A stretch of DNA of 64,000 nt, from assembly GCA_034401135.1 (NCBI GenBank), contig JAWZSP010000002.1:2790001-2854000 (forward strand), written 5' to 3'. Both the position numbers and the translations under genes were made by a program. The stretch comes from Volutella citrinella (lineage: Eukaryota; Ascomycota; Sordariomycetes; Hypocreales; Nectriaceae). Positions 42,068 through 55,057 of this stretch are shown piece by piece. Each line of letters opens with the position of its first letter. Position 1 is the first letter of the stretch. The notes beneath the pieces are model-generated. The model ran no database searches, had not been told where the DNA came from, and saw only the letters and a program-made list of their open reading frames with translations.

Positions 42068-45000
42068 AGTGATGAGTCGAGCTTGGGTCGATGGTATCTT
42101 TGGAGGGGAGGTCTTCGCTACTAGTCCTCAGGGTTCGGCAATGCCAGTGTGAAGCTGCGAAAATCTTCCCCAATGACGTACCGACAGTCGGCGGTGGTGC
42201 GTGCGTCCCGGGTGGGGTCAAGCAGGTACCCCAGCCCCAGATCTCCATCTCGGACATTGGGAAACTCGAAAATCCGACACCACCGATAAGTTAAACCCTT
42301 GATCGGCAGATGGATATAGTTTCCAGAGGGTCGTTTGCTAGTGCTTATTCATCCAATCCCTTCTTTCCGGGGTCAGAATGTCATTGGATCATTGCTCAGC
42401 AGGAAGAAGCTGAGGAGGAGGTCAGCACTACTTGCGGTTGGCAACCTCTTTGCCATGGTAGGTTTCCATTAAATGGCTATACTTTTTCACGTCGTGTCAA
42501 TCAGAAAACGAAGTGTGCCAGATATTACCAAGTCTCAATCTGCTCATAATTCTACCCCCAACATGCACTGCTGCTGACCCTTCTCTAAGTGCGTTGGTGA
42601 TTGCAGCTTGGAGTTGAATTGGCTATTTGCTTGACTGCAAATGTTCAGGCGAAACTCAGCCCTTACTATACGGTATGTACATAACACTAGCTTTCCAACT
42701 TGCTGGATCCAAGGATGACTTCATATACGTTGTTGGCGCCGCGGTCCTCATTCTCAATTTAATGAGGCGAATACCTGACAGGTGGATCCTACAAGACAGG
42801 TCTATGGGCTTTATAAGAGGCTGGTGGATATACTATGGTTTTCCAGTTTGGCCATTTATGGGCTAACAAGCACATACGGTTATTGTGTAGTTTCAGAGCT
42901 TCATCGAAAAGCCACACCATCTCCAGCGTTGGCATTGACCAGTAAGTGCTCCTCAGGGCAGCACCGTGAACAGTGACATGGCCAATATTTGGTTGCTGAG
43001 GCGGTGATAGCATGAGATGTAACACCATGTTCTCGCAATTCTGGATCGCTCGCTCTCGCATCGGGGCAGTGGGCTAAGTCGTGTGGTTGGAGGGCCGCCT
43101 TTCGAAAATTCCATGCAAACAGGCAGCAAATAGTGTGATTCCTCCGGAACTTGATACCAGATGATGCAAAGCGTTCTTGGACTGATGTCTGTTGGTGTCC
43201 CGATGTATTGCATGGCGGTTTGAGGAATTGCGACATTCAGACAGAGAAGTGGAGGGTCGTGGTTGGCAATAGGCCGATCATCTGTGCTCGAGTCCGGAGG
43301 TTACGGGGTGTGGTTGGCTACGTCTCCGATGGCAGAGATTCCGTAAAACATAGAGCAGCACATACAGAGGAGAGTGCACCAAATCCGCGTCGAGCATGGC
43401 AAGCCAAAGGCTGGACTTCATCCTACATGTACCCTTGCAAGTGTTGAATGACCTTCTTTAGTGGAGTAGCTGTATTTGCTCCACCCGACTCTCCAGTGGC
43501 ATCAATCCCCATAGTAGCTGGGACGGGGTATGTGCTCCGAGAGGATGGTCAGCAGGGAGCAACATGCTGCATACAATATTGGGCCTGGGGGTGTAATCAA
43601 TGAGAACGGCCTGCAGACATGCCAATCTTGATAGTTGCAGTTATCTATCTCGAAATCCGGGGGGCATAGCTTGGGGTGCCGATAACACCACCGATAGAAG
43701 GCCCTGATAAGCTGTGGTCATAATCTACGTCCGATTTACGGCCCGGGCGTCCTCGGCCTGGAACTGCGGAGGTGGGCGGGGCACCCTGTTCTTGTGACCG
43801 CCCGGAGGACCGGTGGCCGGCGCCTTGTGACCTTGGTTGACTTCGGCAAAGGAGCAGAGCTTGCCGTGCCCAGGCGAGATCGGCTGAGCCATGAACCGCA
43901 TCATTTGCCGTTGATGGGTGCCAGTCCGATTCATCGCCTGAGACAGTCCATTCGGCCAAGCAGGAACCCGGGGAACATTGCGGGCGCAGCAGCCAAGCAA
44001 CACCCCGCGTTGCCGTTATCAATCCCATGATTTGATCAGCTGCCCCCCTCCTGTGCTATCTAATCCTGTGCTATCTAATCGGCGGGGGACCCCTTCACCA
44101 CCGGGCGGTTCACCCGGCCATGGAACTCCAGTTGTAAGCATCAGCGGTACCTGCAACGGAGTCCCTCCCGTCTCAAACCTCCACGAGGACTCGCCCTCCG
44201 GCACACGTGCCTTTGAAAATTGAGACAGACACCTTTTTTTTTTGCATGCCCAGCCTGTACATTTGTCATAGTATTGCCGCCCTCAAGGTCACCGGCGAGG
44301 AGCGGTGGGCCGGGTTTACTCGACTAGTCGCCCACTCAGCCCGCCTTTTTGCCCTTGCATGAGGAATGGCGCACAGGCTACAGCTGGACCAGGTCCGATA
44401 CTATGGGGCGCAAAACAGCCATCGAAAACACATCCCAGACAAGTGGACTCCTCAGCAGGAAGAATCTCCATTGTTCCAGAGAGACGTAGAAACAAACAAG
44501 GCGCGGGCCCCATCCCGAGCTTGGACGCGTACCTCTCGTGGGTCCTCGCATCAAGCATTCTGGCCTCAGCCCAAACAGCATGATTGCCCAGCCCCTTGAG
44601 GCAGCAACACGTAGGCAGAGCATTGAGCTCGCCGCCATCGCCTTGACTGTGAACTGCGGGCGGGCTCTCCCAAAGGTCCGACCGTCCGCGGATGCAAACC
44701 CTGCCCATGGCTCATCCCGGCTCCTAGGGCTCCACCTTGGGTCCTTTTAGGTGCTGGGGCTTCCCGTGTGCCTGACTGACTGACTTTTTTTTTTCTTAAC
44801 TGCGGAGTCTGGCTTGTCTGGGTGACTCCCTTGCTGCCAACGCTGGCCCACAAGGCGACTGATAGTGCCATCGTGGACGTGGGTCCGGCGTCGATTGGGA
44901 GAGAATGTGCCACCGGATCCCGATGAGACCGCGGACCCGGAGGGCGTCGCAAGCTGTTGACAATTGTTGAATGTGGACCGCAAAACTTGATCGAGGAGTC

Positions 45001-46163
45001 ACCTGCGTCAACGACACGATGGCTTGAATCGGATCAAGTTCCGAGGGCCACGGTGCCCAGGCTACAGCTGTGCCTGCCTTGCTTTGGGGTTGCTAGCAAC
45101 AGGCATCGAGATTATCAATACGGACTCCTTAATACTCCCTACTGTACACGTATTCTCACGCACGGGCGCGGGGTTGGGCGAGATGGCGGCCGTCATCAAA
45201 AGGGCTGGGAACACTTGAAGCCAATTGCCCTGCTCCGGCAAGGAACAAGGGCGCTGCTGACAATTTGGACATTGACCGTGAATCCCCTTAGCAATCACGG
45301 CGGGCTGACAAACTGGCCGACGCCCCGGCAACTTTGTTGCAGAGGGCCATGGGCAGAGGCCGTTGTCGGGCGCTGATTGGCCCCCTTTGGCCGTGTTGGC
45401 TCGGCCTGATGAATCATTCGCAGCACTGACCGAGCCCGGGGGGAGGGGGGCGTCGCAAGGCCTAGCGTGGGCGTGGGCGTATAGCCGAGGCCATCAGAAT
45501 GCCGAGCCCGGCGGGTCCTGTCCAGCGCCGACACACCGACGATAGCGAGCAGATCGCGAAATTTTCGGACCCGATTAGCTGCGTTGTACGTGATGCGTGA
45601 TCACACGCCAATTGTGCAGTGAGGCCCGTCGGTCGAGGCGGGACTGCGTTGCAGTTTCACAGCATGCACATGAGAGAAGGAGCGGGGGAAAATGAGAAGT
45701 GATTTTTGACATGTTTTTCATTTGTTTTGTCGGGCACCGATTGTTTTATCGGATGCCCGTCTTTGTTTCTATGTCTGCCTATCGTGGGGCGCGCACCTTG
45801 ATGCTGCCACTCAACCAATGATCCCCAACCAGTGGGCTCTTCCAGGGAGCGGCAAGCTCGTACAATTCGTCAACCCCATCTCCCAGCCATCGATTTCTTC
45901 GCGTGAGTGGTGACCGTCTGTAATGCTTTGATGTGTTGCATATGAAATAAGTGTGTAGTAGCACAAGTATGTATCCTGAAAAAAAGAAAATAGCCTGAAC
46001 AATGCTTTTTGTTGTTGGAGTTGTCCCGATTTTCCCGTGTGGTATCCCAATGTCTAGAAATCAGAAACTCCGAGCCCATGCCAATGTCGCTGTCGTAGTT
46101 GAACAAGTCGTCAAGTATTAATGCAATTCGTTAAAGAGGATGAAGCCGCTGCCTCTTCCCAGC
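42068..46163. other. Gene-poor tract between IBA57 and the Ecm13-like gene
   Basis: About 4.1 kb. No frame longer than about 140 codons is present and none shows a known motif. The section 42310-43450 is relatively AT-rich compared with 43700-45600. Simple features include a T-run near 44231, GACT repeats near 44775 and one short tandem duplication. I see no mobile-element hallmark. Confidence 0.55.
44051..44080. repeat. Perfect tandem duplication of 15 bp
   Basis: CTGTGCTATCTAATC occurs twice with no gap in non-coding sequence. Perfect identity suggests a recent slippage or duplication event. Confidence 0.95.
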
Positions 46164-46892
46164 TTAGTAGACTGGGATGGGCGCTGCCAACCTCGCGGGA
46201 TTGCGAGGTGGCACGTAGACTTCCTCCTCCTCGTAGAACGAATCGTGTTCAAGCGACTGCTCCTTGGCGTCCTTCTCGTCGAAGGAGAGCATTGGCTGTG
46301 GCGGCGACGGAGGCATCGACTCGTCCTCGGACGAATCGGTGTCGTGGTCGACGAGCTCGGGCGGGGAGTTGGAGTGGGAGTGTGTTCGGACAAGTTCCAG
46401 CTGGGCGTAGTCCTCCTCGAGGTCGTCCTCCTCCATGTCCTCGACAATGGGGATGATGGCCTTGACCGGTGTTCGGGGGGAGGCGACGTTGGTCATCTCG
46501 ATGTCCTCGTCGGAATCGTAGTCCGAGTCGGACTCATCTGAAGAGTCGGAGTCGTACTCCTCCTCCTCGGCAATCTTGTTGGCGGGGGCCCACTGGACGT
46601 GGCGGTCCTGGCCCTTTGTGGCACCGCTGACGGACTGGTTGAACCATCGCTCCTGTTCCCGCTCGGCGTCGGCAAGCTCGAGCATCAAGGAGTCGAGGAG
46701 GTTGGCGTGTCCGACGAGCAGGCGGAGGTCGTGGTCAGGCTGGGCAGCCTCCTTGGAGAGCTTAGCCCGAGCCTTGTGGGCAAGGTAGTAAGTCTGTGTG
46801 ATGGACATTGTCTTCTTGATGGCGGCCTGTCGGAGGGATGCAGGCTGGGGCCGGAAGTGGTTGTTGGTGGTGGTTGCTGTTACCGTCGACAT
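46164..46892 (-). CDS. Small acidic fungal protein, possibly Ecm13-like
   Basis: A single exon of 242 residues starting at the ATG at 46892; another ATG 48 bases upstream is in frame. The first 90 residues hold a well-ordered block: ASLRQAAIKKTMSITQTYYL, then AHKARAKLSKEA, then DHDLRLLVGHANLLDSLMLE, ending in an amphipathic helix (ADAEREQERWFNQ). The remainder is Asp/Glu/Ser-rich and disordered, with a short C-terminal VYVPPRNPARLAAPIPVY. The HANLLDSL pattern recalls the Ecm13/YJR115W family of yeast, whose function is unclear. That link is from memory of the motif and is weak. The coding call itself is sound, because composition and conserved-looking blocks are unlike the flanking sequence. 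Confidence 0.7.
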   Translation of the reverse strand: MSTVTATTTNNHFRPQPASLRQAAIKKTMSITQTYYLAHKARAKLSKEAAQPDHDLRLLVGHANLLDSLMLELADAEREQERWFNQSVSGATKGQDRHVQWAPANKIAEEEEYDSDSSDESDSDYDSDEDIEMTNVASPRTPVKAIIPIVEDMEEDDLEEDYAQLELVRTHSHSNSPPELVDHDTDSSEDESMPPSPPQPMLSFDEKDAKEQSLEHDSFYEEEEVYVPPRNPARLAAPIPVY

Positions 46893-49800
46893 GGTGAAGG
46901 GTGGAGATGTGTGCCCTTTTAGATGCGTCGTGGTTATCAAGGTGACTCAAGGCAGCGATCCCGATAGCGGGCTCAGGCAGACTAGCGGCAGGGGTCGGTG
47001 ATGCCAGTGACTCGTAGAATTGGGTGCTACTAGTCCAGGCGAATTAGGTAAGTAGGCGGGCGGCAGGTTGCTTTCGGCCGGTGATGGAACTCTGCAAAGG
47101 TGAATATTCTTTGGAGATGTCGTGATGTTCTTCTGTTCAGGTCTGCATGAGATGATCTGGAGTCGTGCTTTGGGAACGGGGGGATCAGATTGCTTTTAAC
47201 TCTGGTGACCCTCCGGCCTCGAGTTATGGGTTATGGCCGAAGCGGACTTTGGACGGCCAGCGAGAAACCCCCGGGGGAGGGTGTGGGAGCTTCGCAGTGG
47301 AGGGGGGGTGGCAGGTGCGTGGGCGTGGGACGGCGCGGACGGCACAGAGGGCATCAACAGAATGCGAGGATTAGCGCGTCCCAGGGACCTTGGCGTCACC
47401 GTGCTGAGCAATCCACCGAGAAAGCGGTCGGGTTCCTCTGGTGCCGACGATACCTGTTTGCGGCAGGCCACCGCCGCGCGCCTTGACGTACCATCGTAAG
47501 TCCGGATACCCCGATGGACTGAGCCCCACCCCAGCCAGTGGGGATTTTTCGCTTCTTTTTTTTTTGCTGCTTCCTTTTCTCGCTCCGCTCTTCTGTGCAC
47601 CCCCGGTCTGCCGTCCGCGCCCACGGGGCCTCAGTCGGCACCGCAACGGCATGCTACGTCAGGGACGGACGTCCACACCACGCACTAATCACTCTTGCGG
47701 ACTGCGCTGGGTGTAACTTCATGCCGTCAGCGGCAGCGCCCTGTAGCGGACTCGCAATCTCACACAGGGCTGGCGCGAGGTGATTCATAATCCCTCCCCC
47801 CGCTAAGAGATGATTCAGTCAGCAGCAGCGCCCTTGTGAGGCACCGCCCGCCCAGCAGATAACGCAGGCTGAGGAGGAGGGGGGATGATGCAAGCGATAC
47901 CTCCGCAGCTTACGTCCACAGCGCCGCAGGTAACTGAATCAAAAGTCCGTCTAGCTCCGCTGCGCACGGCAGCCCAGGCCCAGCGTAACGGATTTGCAAG
48001 CCAGAGCTGTATTTCTCAGCAATGGAACCTTAACCCATCGTGAGCGCCTCAATGACTCCAAGAGCAATCACTGTTGATCCGAGTGTGACTCCAACAGACA
48101 CCCTCTCTGTCGGTCGCGCAATCCACATCGTCCGCATTGCTTTCGCTCATGCCTCCTGCTCGCCATGCTCATGCTAAACCCCCTCCAATGTCTCGCTTCG
48201 GTCACGGTGACAGGCTGGATGACCAGCAAGGCCAGCCATGCCACAGGCATGTGCAGCATGCGCCCAGCCCTTGTTGGCAGTTACCGCACTGACTGCTGCT
48301 GCAGCGCACGGAGGACGGGCAGTGTTGAAGTCCGTTATCCTAGGCGTTATGGTTGTTTGGCTTCAGAAGGGGCTCTCGGGGCCCACGGCCACCCACCTGA
48401 TCCTCCGCATTAGGCACACCCCAGTCGAAGATCTGGCTTGCTCGCTCTCGCTCCCAAAAGCGAGGCCAGCGAGACGTGTGTGTGTACGTACAGTAATCCC
48501 AGGCATTCTAACTCTGGCACGTAGCAGCCTATAGGGCTGAGCAAACTCTAGGTAGTCTCGGCGTCGGCCTTGAGAAAAGATGCGACGAATGCGAGCCAAT
48601 GACACGTCAGGACAGCCGACTCTAGCCACAGTCGCCTGGCCTACGGCATCGCACAGCCCTGAGCCCGCCGGAGCCAAGGGGGATATCGCTGCCGGGTGTG
48701 AAAACGCAACGAAGCTCCGGCTCCTGGTGGTGCTGTTTGCTGCTGATTGCTCCTGATGCTGCGCCATGGGGTTCGCTACCACGCTGATCTGGCCACGCCG
48801 CATCCATCGTATACAGCCTGTAATGGCTTGGTATACGAAATTCGATTGCGTGGCCAGGCCTGAGGCTTGCAAGGCAGCCAGATTAATTCCTTCGTAGCGC
48901 TGCTGCACCCCCCAGTGGTGTCAGTTGGTGCGTAACCCATCGAGGCTGGGTACAGTACGAGCCAAGCGAGGGGCCCCCCAGGCCAGCCCAGGACCGGCAG
49001 GTCGGCGGTTGCTGGCTCCGACAGTTGCTCATGGGACCTCGTGGCGGGGATTTCGAGGCACCCGGCCGAACGCCACCGTTTGTTCAAAATGTCGCCGCAA
49101 GTGTCCGAACGGTGCCGAGTTGCCAGATTCCATCGAGGAGTTACAACCTGTGGCTTCTAAGTTCTGGGACCCAGACTACGGGGTTGTATGAGTGTATCTG
49201 GCCTTGAATAGACTGCGGATGAGACATGCGCAACTCCGCATCCACGCGAGGATCCGGCCCGTTCTGTCAATTGAGTGCGAATGGTCCGGCCAGTGGCATC
49301 GCGCTTGTCGTAGGCAGACGTCTGAGTGCCGTCTTCCGTAACCACCTTATCTTCAACTCGCTTGTTGAAGCCACACTGCACTCACTGTAAATTGCCAGAT
49401 GTAGCAAGCGATACGACACACGGGCGCTGCATCACGGCCTTCGCCTACGTGCTTCACGGGTTGAGCCTACCATCCCGCAGGGCAAAAGGGCACAACCTTA
49501 CTCTGGCCCTGTGGCAGTGAGTGACAAATGCAGGGTCCCAGCCTCAAAGTGCACACATGCATGCGCCGTAGGGACTGAAGGGTGTGGGAGTGAAGCAGTG
49601 ATTCACCCGGCGTTGCGCGAACGCTGACCGTCGTTAGGGTTAAGGTTCAGCGCGGTCCCGTCAGCTTCAAACACCCCCAAATGGCGGAGATTGGCAGCTT
49701 ACGGCCTCCGCCTCCCCCGCGGCGCCCGTACTTGTGATTCACGATTCACGGCAGCCTAAGCCTCACAGGGGGGCTCTCAATGAGGAATCCGCGGCTCGCG

Positions 49801-52800
49801 GACTGTCAGAACACACACCAGAGCCAGAGCCTCTCCTTGCGCCCCGCATCGCCCCATTTGAAATCACAAACCTTGTCTGGACATGGACATAACATTAATT
49901 GATAACCGGTAAGAACTATACGCGGCGCCAAGAGACAGCCAAGGCAGCAAAGCCACAATGCCGCCATCCGTCTCCACGTAGATCGGTCGCTCCAGCGACC
50001 TGGGTGAGATCCCAGAACCTCAAGGTGCCAGCATCCCGATAACACGAAATGCGAAGCCCGTCCCGGTATGCTGAGGCCTTAACTGTCCCGCTCCGTCCCG
50101 GCGCCTTCCTCCATTCTCCGCGGACAGGCACGGAAGGGTCAAGGACAACCATCCACTCGTAGCATCACAACTCGATGCCGCTAGAAGACTTTCCGCCAGT
50201 TTCACTGCATCCCGGCATCACGGGGCCACCCACGGCCCCATCACCTAAATGCTACTGACGGCGCCCCCTCGGCCGAGTGACAAAACAGAAGTGCGAAAAA
50301 GCCGTGGTTTGTTAGCTCCATGCCGTAAGTCCGGGTTCCTTACGTGTGTGTTGAGCCCAGTATTCTTAGCGTTGAGCTAGATGACAATTCCTCTTCAGCC
50401 TCTGTAATCAGATTCCCACCGGGTCCCGTTATTCCCGCCCAACATGGTTCCTAGCTGGCTAGTCCCCTTGCGGAATCACACACCCCCCCTCAACTTCAGG
50501 AGGGGAACCTTTTTTGGCTCGGCCCTGTCAAGCCGACGTCATTCACAACTCGTCAGCGCCTACTACGTAGCACGGCACGTTGGCATCCGGAGAGCTTAGT
50601 GAAGCCTCCTCCATCGCTTTTCATGTGCAGCGCCCAGCCCTGTTGGTGTTGGCGCTCTCCCACGCTGCTGACAAAAGCCACACAGCAGGACACGGCGTAA
50701 TATTCGCACTCGCTTTCCATAGCGCAAACGATGTGCGCAATTGTGTATCACCCGCTGCGCCATTGTAGAGATGATGAAGTAAGGCATATGGGCCATTTGC
50801 AGTCTCGACATTGCGCCACAATTCGGCCACTGTTGCTTCCGATGTCCGTCTGCACATTTGACTCTTTGACTGCCACTGACTGCGACCGTTCCAGGGGTCT
50901 CTTCGGCCGGGGGGGCTCCTACAACCTTCCGACTCCGTTCGGCCTTCTCTCGCAACTCGGCATTTTCGAAACGGCCCACTCTCGCCGAGCGCTCCGGGGC
51001 ACAATGCGCAAAACTCGCTCAATCATGGGATTTTCTTCATCTAGCAGTTAATTATGGGCTTGTCGCAAAAAGACCTCCTTCTCGCTTGACCCGACCCGCT
51101 CTCGCCTAAATCATAGTGACTAAACGGTCTCAGTGACGCACGCATATTTCACCTCGGCCACACATGAAGCGGCCCGCTGACAATGACCTGACTACATGCA
51201 GCGGCCCAGGTGCAAAAGGGAAGGAAGAAGATTTTCGTATAGCTACTGCACATGTGGGCTCCTCTGTGCCGTCTGCCAGATGTCGTATCCACCAGGAGAC
51301 TCTTTCCATCCGTTGCGGGCCGTCAGAGACTTCGCTCAAGGTTCGATGCATGTTCCATGCAGCTTTCTACGCGCGTCTTCCTTGTGGACATCCTTTTTGG
51401 GGGCAGACTGCTACCCATGCCTTATGGGGTTTCTCGGGAAGATGCCATGTAGCCGGAGATCCGTTGTCCAGCAAGGGCCTCAAAACGCGAAGCGCGAGCT
51501 GGACGGACTGCTCGATGGACCTCCACCCCTGTCTGCAGTCTGCACCATCAGTACTACGTAGTAGACGTGATGTTACAATCGCATATCAGGTGGTATTCTT
51601 CGGTTCGGTCGGATCATGATATCAGTTGATGAAGATAATTTCGGACCTTGGGCTATTGTGTTGTCGGCGAGTCGGCATCAAGCCCTCAGTCGAGGTCGAC
51701 AAGTCGGAGCGGTGCAAGCAAGGATGAACCGGCCACAGCCTCGGCTTTCGTTATTTTGGTTGACTTACAACCATTACCCGCAGAGAACCTATCCATCTGC
51801 GCTACCAAAGGACAGCCTCACAGACGTCATTCATGCCTACGTAGTAGGCGTGCTTCATGGCTGAATCTCCATTCCATTGCCCTCAAGCACGCCCTAGCCT
51901 CTACGTCATGTCGCCCCCATAACCTAAATTGCATCTGACACGCGAGATGGCGGTAACAGGCACGCTCCTAGGCGCTAAGGCCAGCCCACGGAATCCACAT
52001 CTGCAACCCTTGCGCTTACAAAGGCTGTTGCAGGAGGGGCCTTGTTAGTGCAGTCACAGCCGGAGAATTTGTGATTTATTGTCAACAGAGGAGATTCAGT
52101 AGTCATATTAGAACGTGGTTACCTGTGTGCAAATTCTTCATCGAATATGACGTATGAGGCTAGTAGTCGCTACTAGTAGGGAGTTGACGGTTTGCGTCGG
52201 TGGATTTTTTTCTTTTCATGACGTAGGGTATGGGGGTTGGATTATTTGACACTTCTGTCAATCTGCAACGTTGCCAAGAGACACCTTGACATGCCAGTAG
52301 TTGCTTAGAGTGGGGGACTTTAGAGGTCAGACTAATTCGAATATTTTAATTTTTAAGCCTGGTGTCTTTTCGCTGGTGAACCCACAAGTGGTGTCGGATG
52401 TAATCTGGTCACTGGCCGCGTGACATGGAAAAGAAACTGGCATAACCGTGTGCCATTTGCTGATCATCAGCGCCAGGGTAAAACAACCACCCGTTACCAA
52501 TATACAAATAATTCGGTGTTTTTCAAACAATAGAAATCATTAAATGCGAGTAAATGAAAAGCCTCCTGCTTAGCTCTTCCCCGGCCATGTTCGGGGTTGC
52601 TTTCTCACATGGTCGGAAATAGTGACTATTCAGGACAACTTCTAGCCTACATATCTCGAGTTGAAGCCCGCTGCATAGGTACTACTACCTCAGGTAGTAT
52701 ACAAGTGTTGCTTCCCATGGCTGTACTTCCTCCATCGATTGACCTCAATTTGGCCAACCTTCAGCGGTGTCTATTTACATAACAGGGCTATCCTCGCAGC

Positions 52801-53401
52801 TGCACGAATGCATAATATTTGTAGGTGCCAATCATCCTGAGTTCCATGATGGAGGTGCAAAGATGCCCGGAACGACAATGCAGTCATGCGAAATCATGAA
52901 ACATCCTCGCCTAGGCCCGTGCCATATACGATGAGACGAATCAATCTTGCTCACCCCTCCCCAAGAGGACGTGTAACTCCAGGGCACAATTTTCGAGTGC
53001 AAGCAAAACAGAGAATAAATTCCAGGGCACATGGAGCCCACGGACACAACATTAGAGCGTATCAGCTATCTGGTATGGTACCCTAAAGGGCATGGCTGGG
53101 AGAAATAAATTGGATACCGGGCTCCTGCTATCTTGGTCACACAGACCTCGAGGATATTTATCTTAACGAATTGGGGTTTCATAGTGCTAGGTGTTGATAT
53201 GTTAATGAGAATTGCCCGAGAGGCTGCTCCATGGCTGCAATGTTGGTAGAATTCGATTGAATGGGACAACATGCTATGAATGACAAAACTCGTTTGTACA
53301 CGAATGCACATATACGCATTTGACGTCTTTCGTAAACGAAACATATGAAGCCTGTCACAGGCTGGGGATATATTATAAAACAAAACTTTTCAACGCCTAA
53401 T
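46893..53401. other. Gene-poor tract between the Ecm13-like gene and DBP8
   Basis: About 6.5 kb. Upstream of 46892 it must include that gene's promoter, and a T-rich tract lies near 47555-47565. No frame resembles a protein. Composition changes along the tract: GC-rich from about 47 to 51 kb, clearly more AT-rich from about 52.0 to 53.4 kb. I see no inverted or long direct repeats and no tRNA-like B box that pairs properly. Confidence 0.55.
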
Positions 53402-55057
53402 CTATTCCGCACGCAGCTTTTGCTTTTCCCGCTTCCTCTTTCCTCCAACCTCGCGTCCCTCTTCCACCTCGAGCAGCGCCTCGCGCTTCTTCTCGCTCAC
53501 AACCTTGAGAGCGTCACGAATGACCCGTGTCTCCAGGTTGACTCCTTCCTCCTCCCAAGCCTCCATCTGTCGTCCCACACGCTTCTCGATAGCCAGGACG
53601 AGCTCCACGTCACGCTGGCCTACGAATGTGACAGCGTCACCCTTGCGACCAGCACGGGCAGTTCGACCGACGCGGTGAATGTAATCATCAGGGTCACGAG
53701 GGATGTCGTAGTTGATGACAAGACTCACTTCCGGGATGTCAAGACCTCTGGCCGCCACATCCGTGGCCACGAGAATTCGGGCGGCAGAGGCACGAAACCG
53801 AGCCAAATTATCGATACGCTGCCTTTGAGGTAACTTGGAGTGCAGGGATGTCACACGATGGTCCAGCAGTCTGAGAAGATGATGAAGGTAGTCGGCGGTC
53901 GTTGTCCTGTTGCAGAAGAGAATGACGGTCTTATCTTCATTCGCTTCCGTCAGCAGAAAGACATGAAGATAATGTTCCTTGTGAGTGACCGGGATCTGGA
54001 TGTGCATCTGGTTCAGAGTGGCGGGGATAGCCAGCGATTGGGTGTCGACCTCGCATACAAAGACAGGCTGCTTGCCCGGCTTCACGGGCATGTTTTTGAG
54101 GGCCCGGACTTCCGGCGTGATTGTAGCAGTGAAGAGGAGCGTCTGTCTTTCTGTCGCAGGTGGCAAGACGGAGAGACACTCTTCTACGTCAGGCAGCATA
54201 CTGCCAGGTCCGGTAGCATTGAGCAGCCGGTCTGCTTCATCAAGAACCACATAGCGCACCCGTCGCAATCCGCAAACAGTATCCTCGCCAGAGGTTCGAA
54301 TATGGTCGGCCAGTCGGCCCGGTGTCGCAATCACCACGTGCGGTCGCTTGGCAAGCTCGATGGCCTGGGCACGCATGTCTGCGCCTCCCGTCACAAGAAT
54401 GGCACGCAAGCTTTGCGGTGACGAGATGGCCTTGAACTGCTCATAGATCTGGAGGGCCAGCTCACGGGTGGGAGTCAGGACGACGGCAAAGATGGCAGTA
54501 GGATCTTCTGCCCACTTCTGCAGAATGGGGACTGCAAATGCTACAGTCTTTCCGGAACCAGTACGACTGCCGCCGATACAGTCTCTCCCTTTTAGGATCT
54601 CGGGAATACACCCCTTCTGAATACCCGTCGGTCGCTTGATAGCCATGTTCCCCAGAGACTGTACCAGCCATGGTCGGACATTGAGGGACGAAAACGAGGT
54701 ATTGGGGTCGGTGGGCGCAAGGATCGCATTCGGCTGGACAGCCCCAGGCTTCAAGCCAACATCGGATTTGTCCTTCTGGGTTTGGGCGGCTCGGTTTATT
54801 CGAGAGGGGGCCTTGATAGTGGCCAGTGCCGCTTTCACTTGTACCTCCTCATCGTCATCTTCCTCATCGCTGTCGTCGAGCTCTATCCTGTCATCGTCAT
54901 TGGAGGCTGGACGTGCGCTCGTCAACGAGGTCCTGCGCCGCTTTCGGGAAGCGGCATTGTCGAGGTAATCAGACTCGTCTGACAATGAGGCCACGTCAGA
55001 CTCATCCGAACCATCGACAGCCGCAGTCGGGCGGTCGGGATTGGCAGGCGGCGCCAT
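53402..55057 (-). CDS. DBP8: DEAD-box RNA helicase Dbp8
   Basis: Dbp8 is a nucleolar ATP-dependent RNA helicase for 18S pre-rRNA processing, activated by Esf2 in yeast. A single exon of 551 residues from the ATG at 55057; the upstream in-frame ATG at 55234 adds a non-conserved stretch. An acidic N-terminus precedes the helicase core. Motifs in order: Q motif (IKRPTGIQ), motif I GSGKT at 167-171, Ia PTREL, Ib TPGR, II DEAD at 273-276, III TAT, then [14 protein letters not shown] (V) and [11 protein letters not shown] (VI). A basic C-terminal tail follows. The motif order is diagnostic of a DEAD-box protein. Dbp8 among its paralogues rests on the [16 protein letters not shown] opening and the [11 protein letters not shown] segment. 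Confidence 0.9.
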   Translation of the reverse strand: MAPPANPDRPTAAVDGSDESDVASLSDESDYLDNAASRKRRRTSLTSARPASNDDDRIELDDSDEEDDDEEVQVKAALATIKAPSRINRAAQTQKDKSDVGLKPGAVQPNAILAPTDPNTSFSSLNVRPWLVQSLGNMAIKRPTGIQKGCIPEILKGRDCIGGSRTGSGKTVAFAVPILQKWAEDPTAIFAVVLTPTRELALQIYEQFKAISSPQSLRAILVTGGADMRAQAIELAKRPHVVIATPGRLADHIRTSGEDTVCGLRRVRYVVLDEADRLLNATGPGSMLPDVEECLSVLPPATERQTLLFTATITPEVRALKNMPVKPGKQPVFVCEVDTQSLAIPATLNQMHIQIPVTHKEHYLHVFLLTEANEDKTVILFCNRTTTADYLHHLLRLLDHRVTSLHSKLPQRQRIDNLARFRASAARILVATDVAARGLDIPEVSLVINYDIPRDPDDYIHRVGRTARAGRKGDAVTFVGQRDVELVLAIEKRVGRQMEAWEEEGVNLETRVIRDALKVVSEKKREALLEVEEGREVGGKRKREKQKLRAE

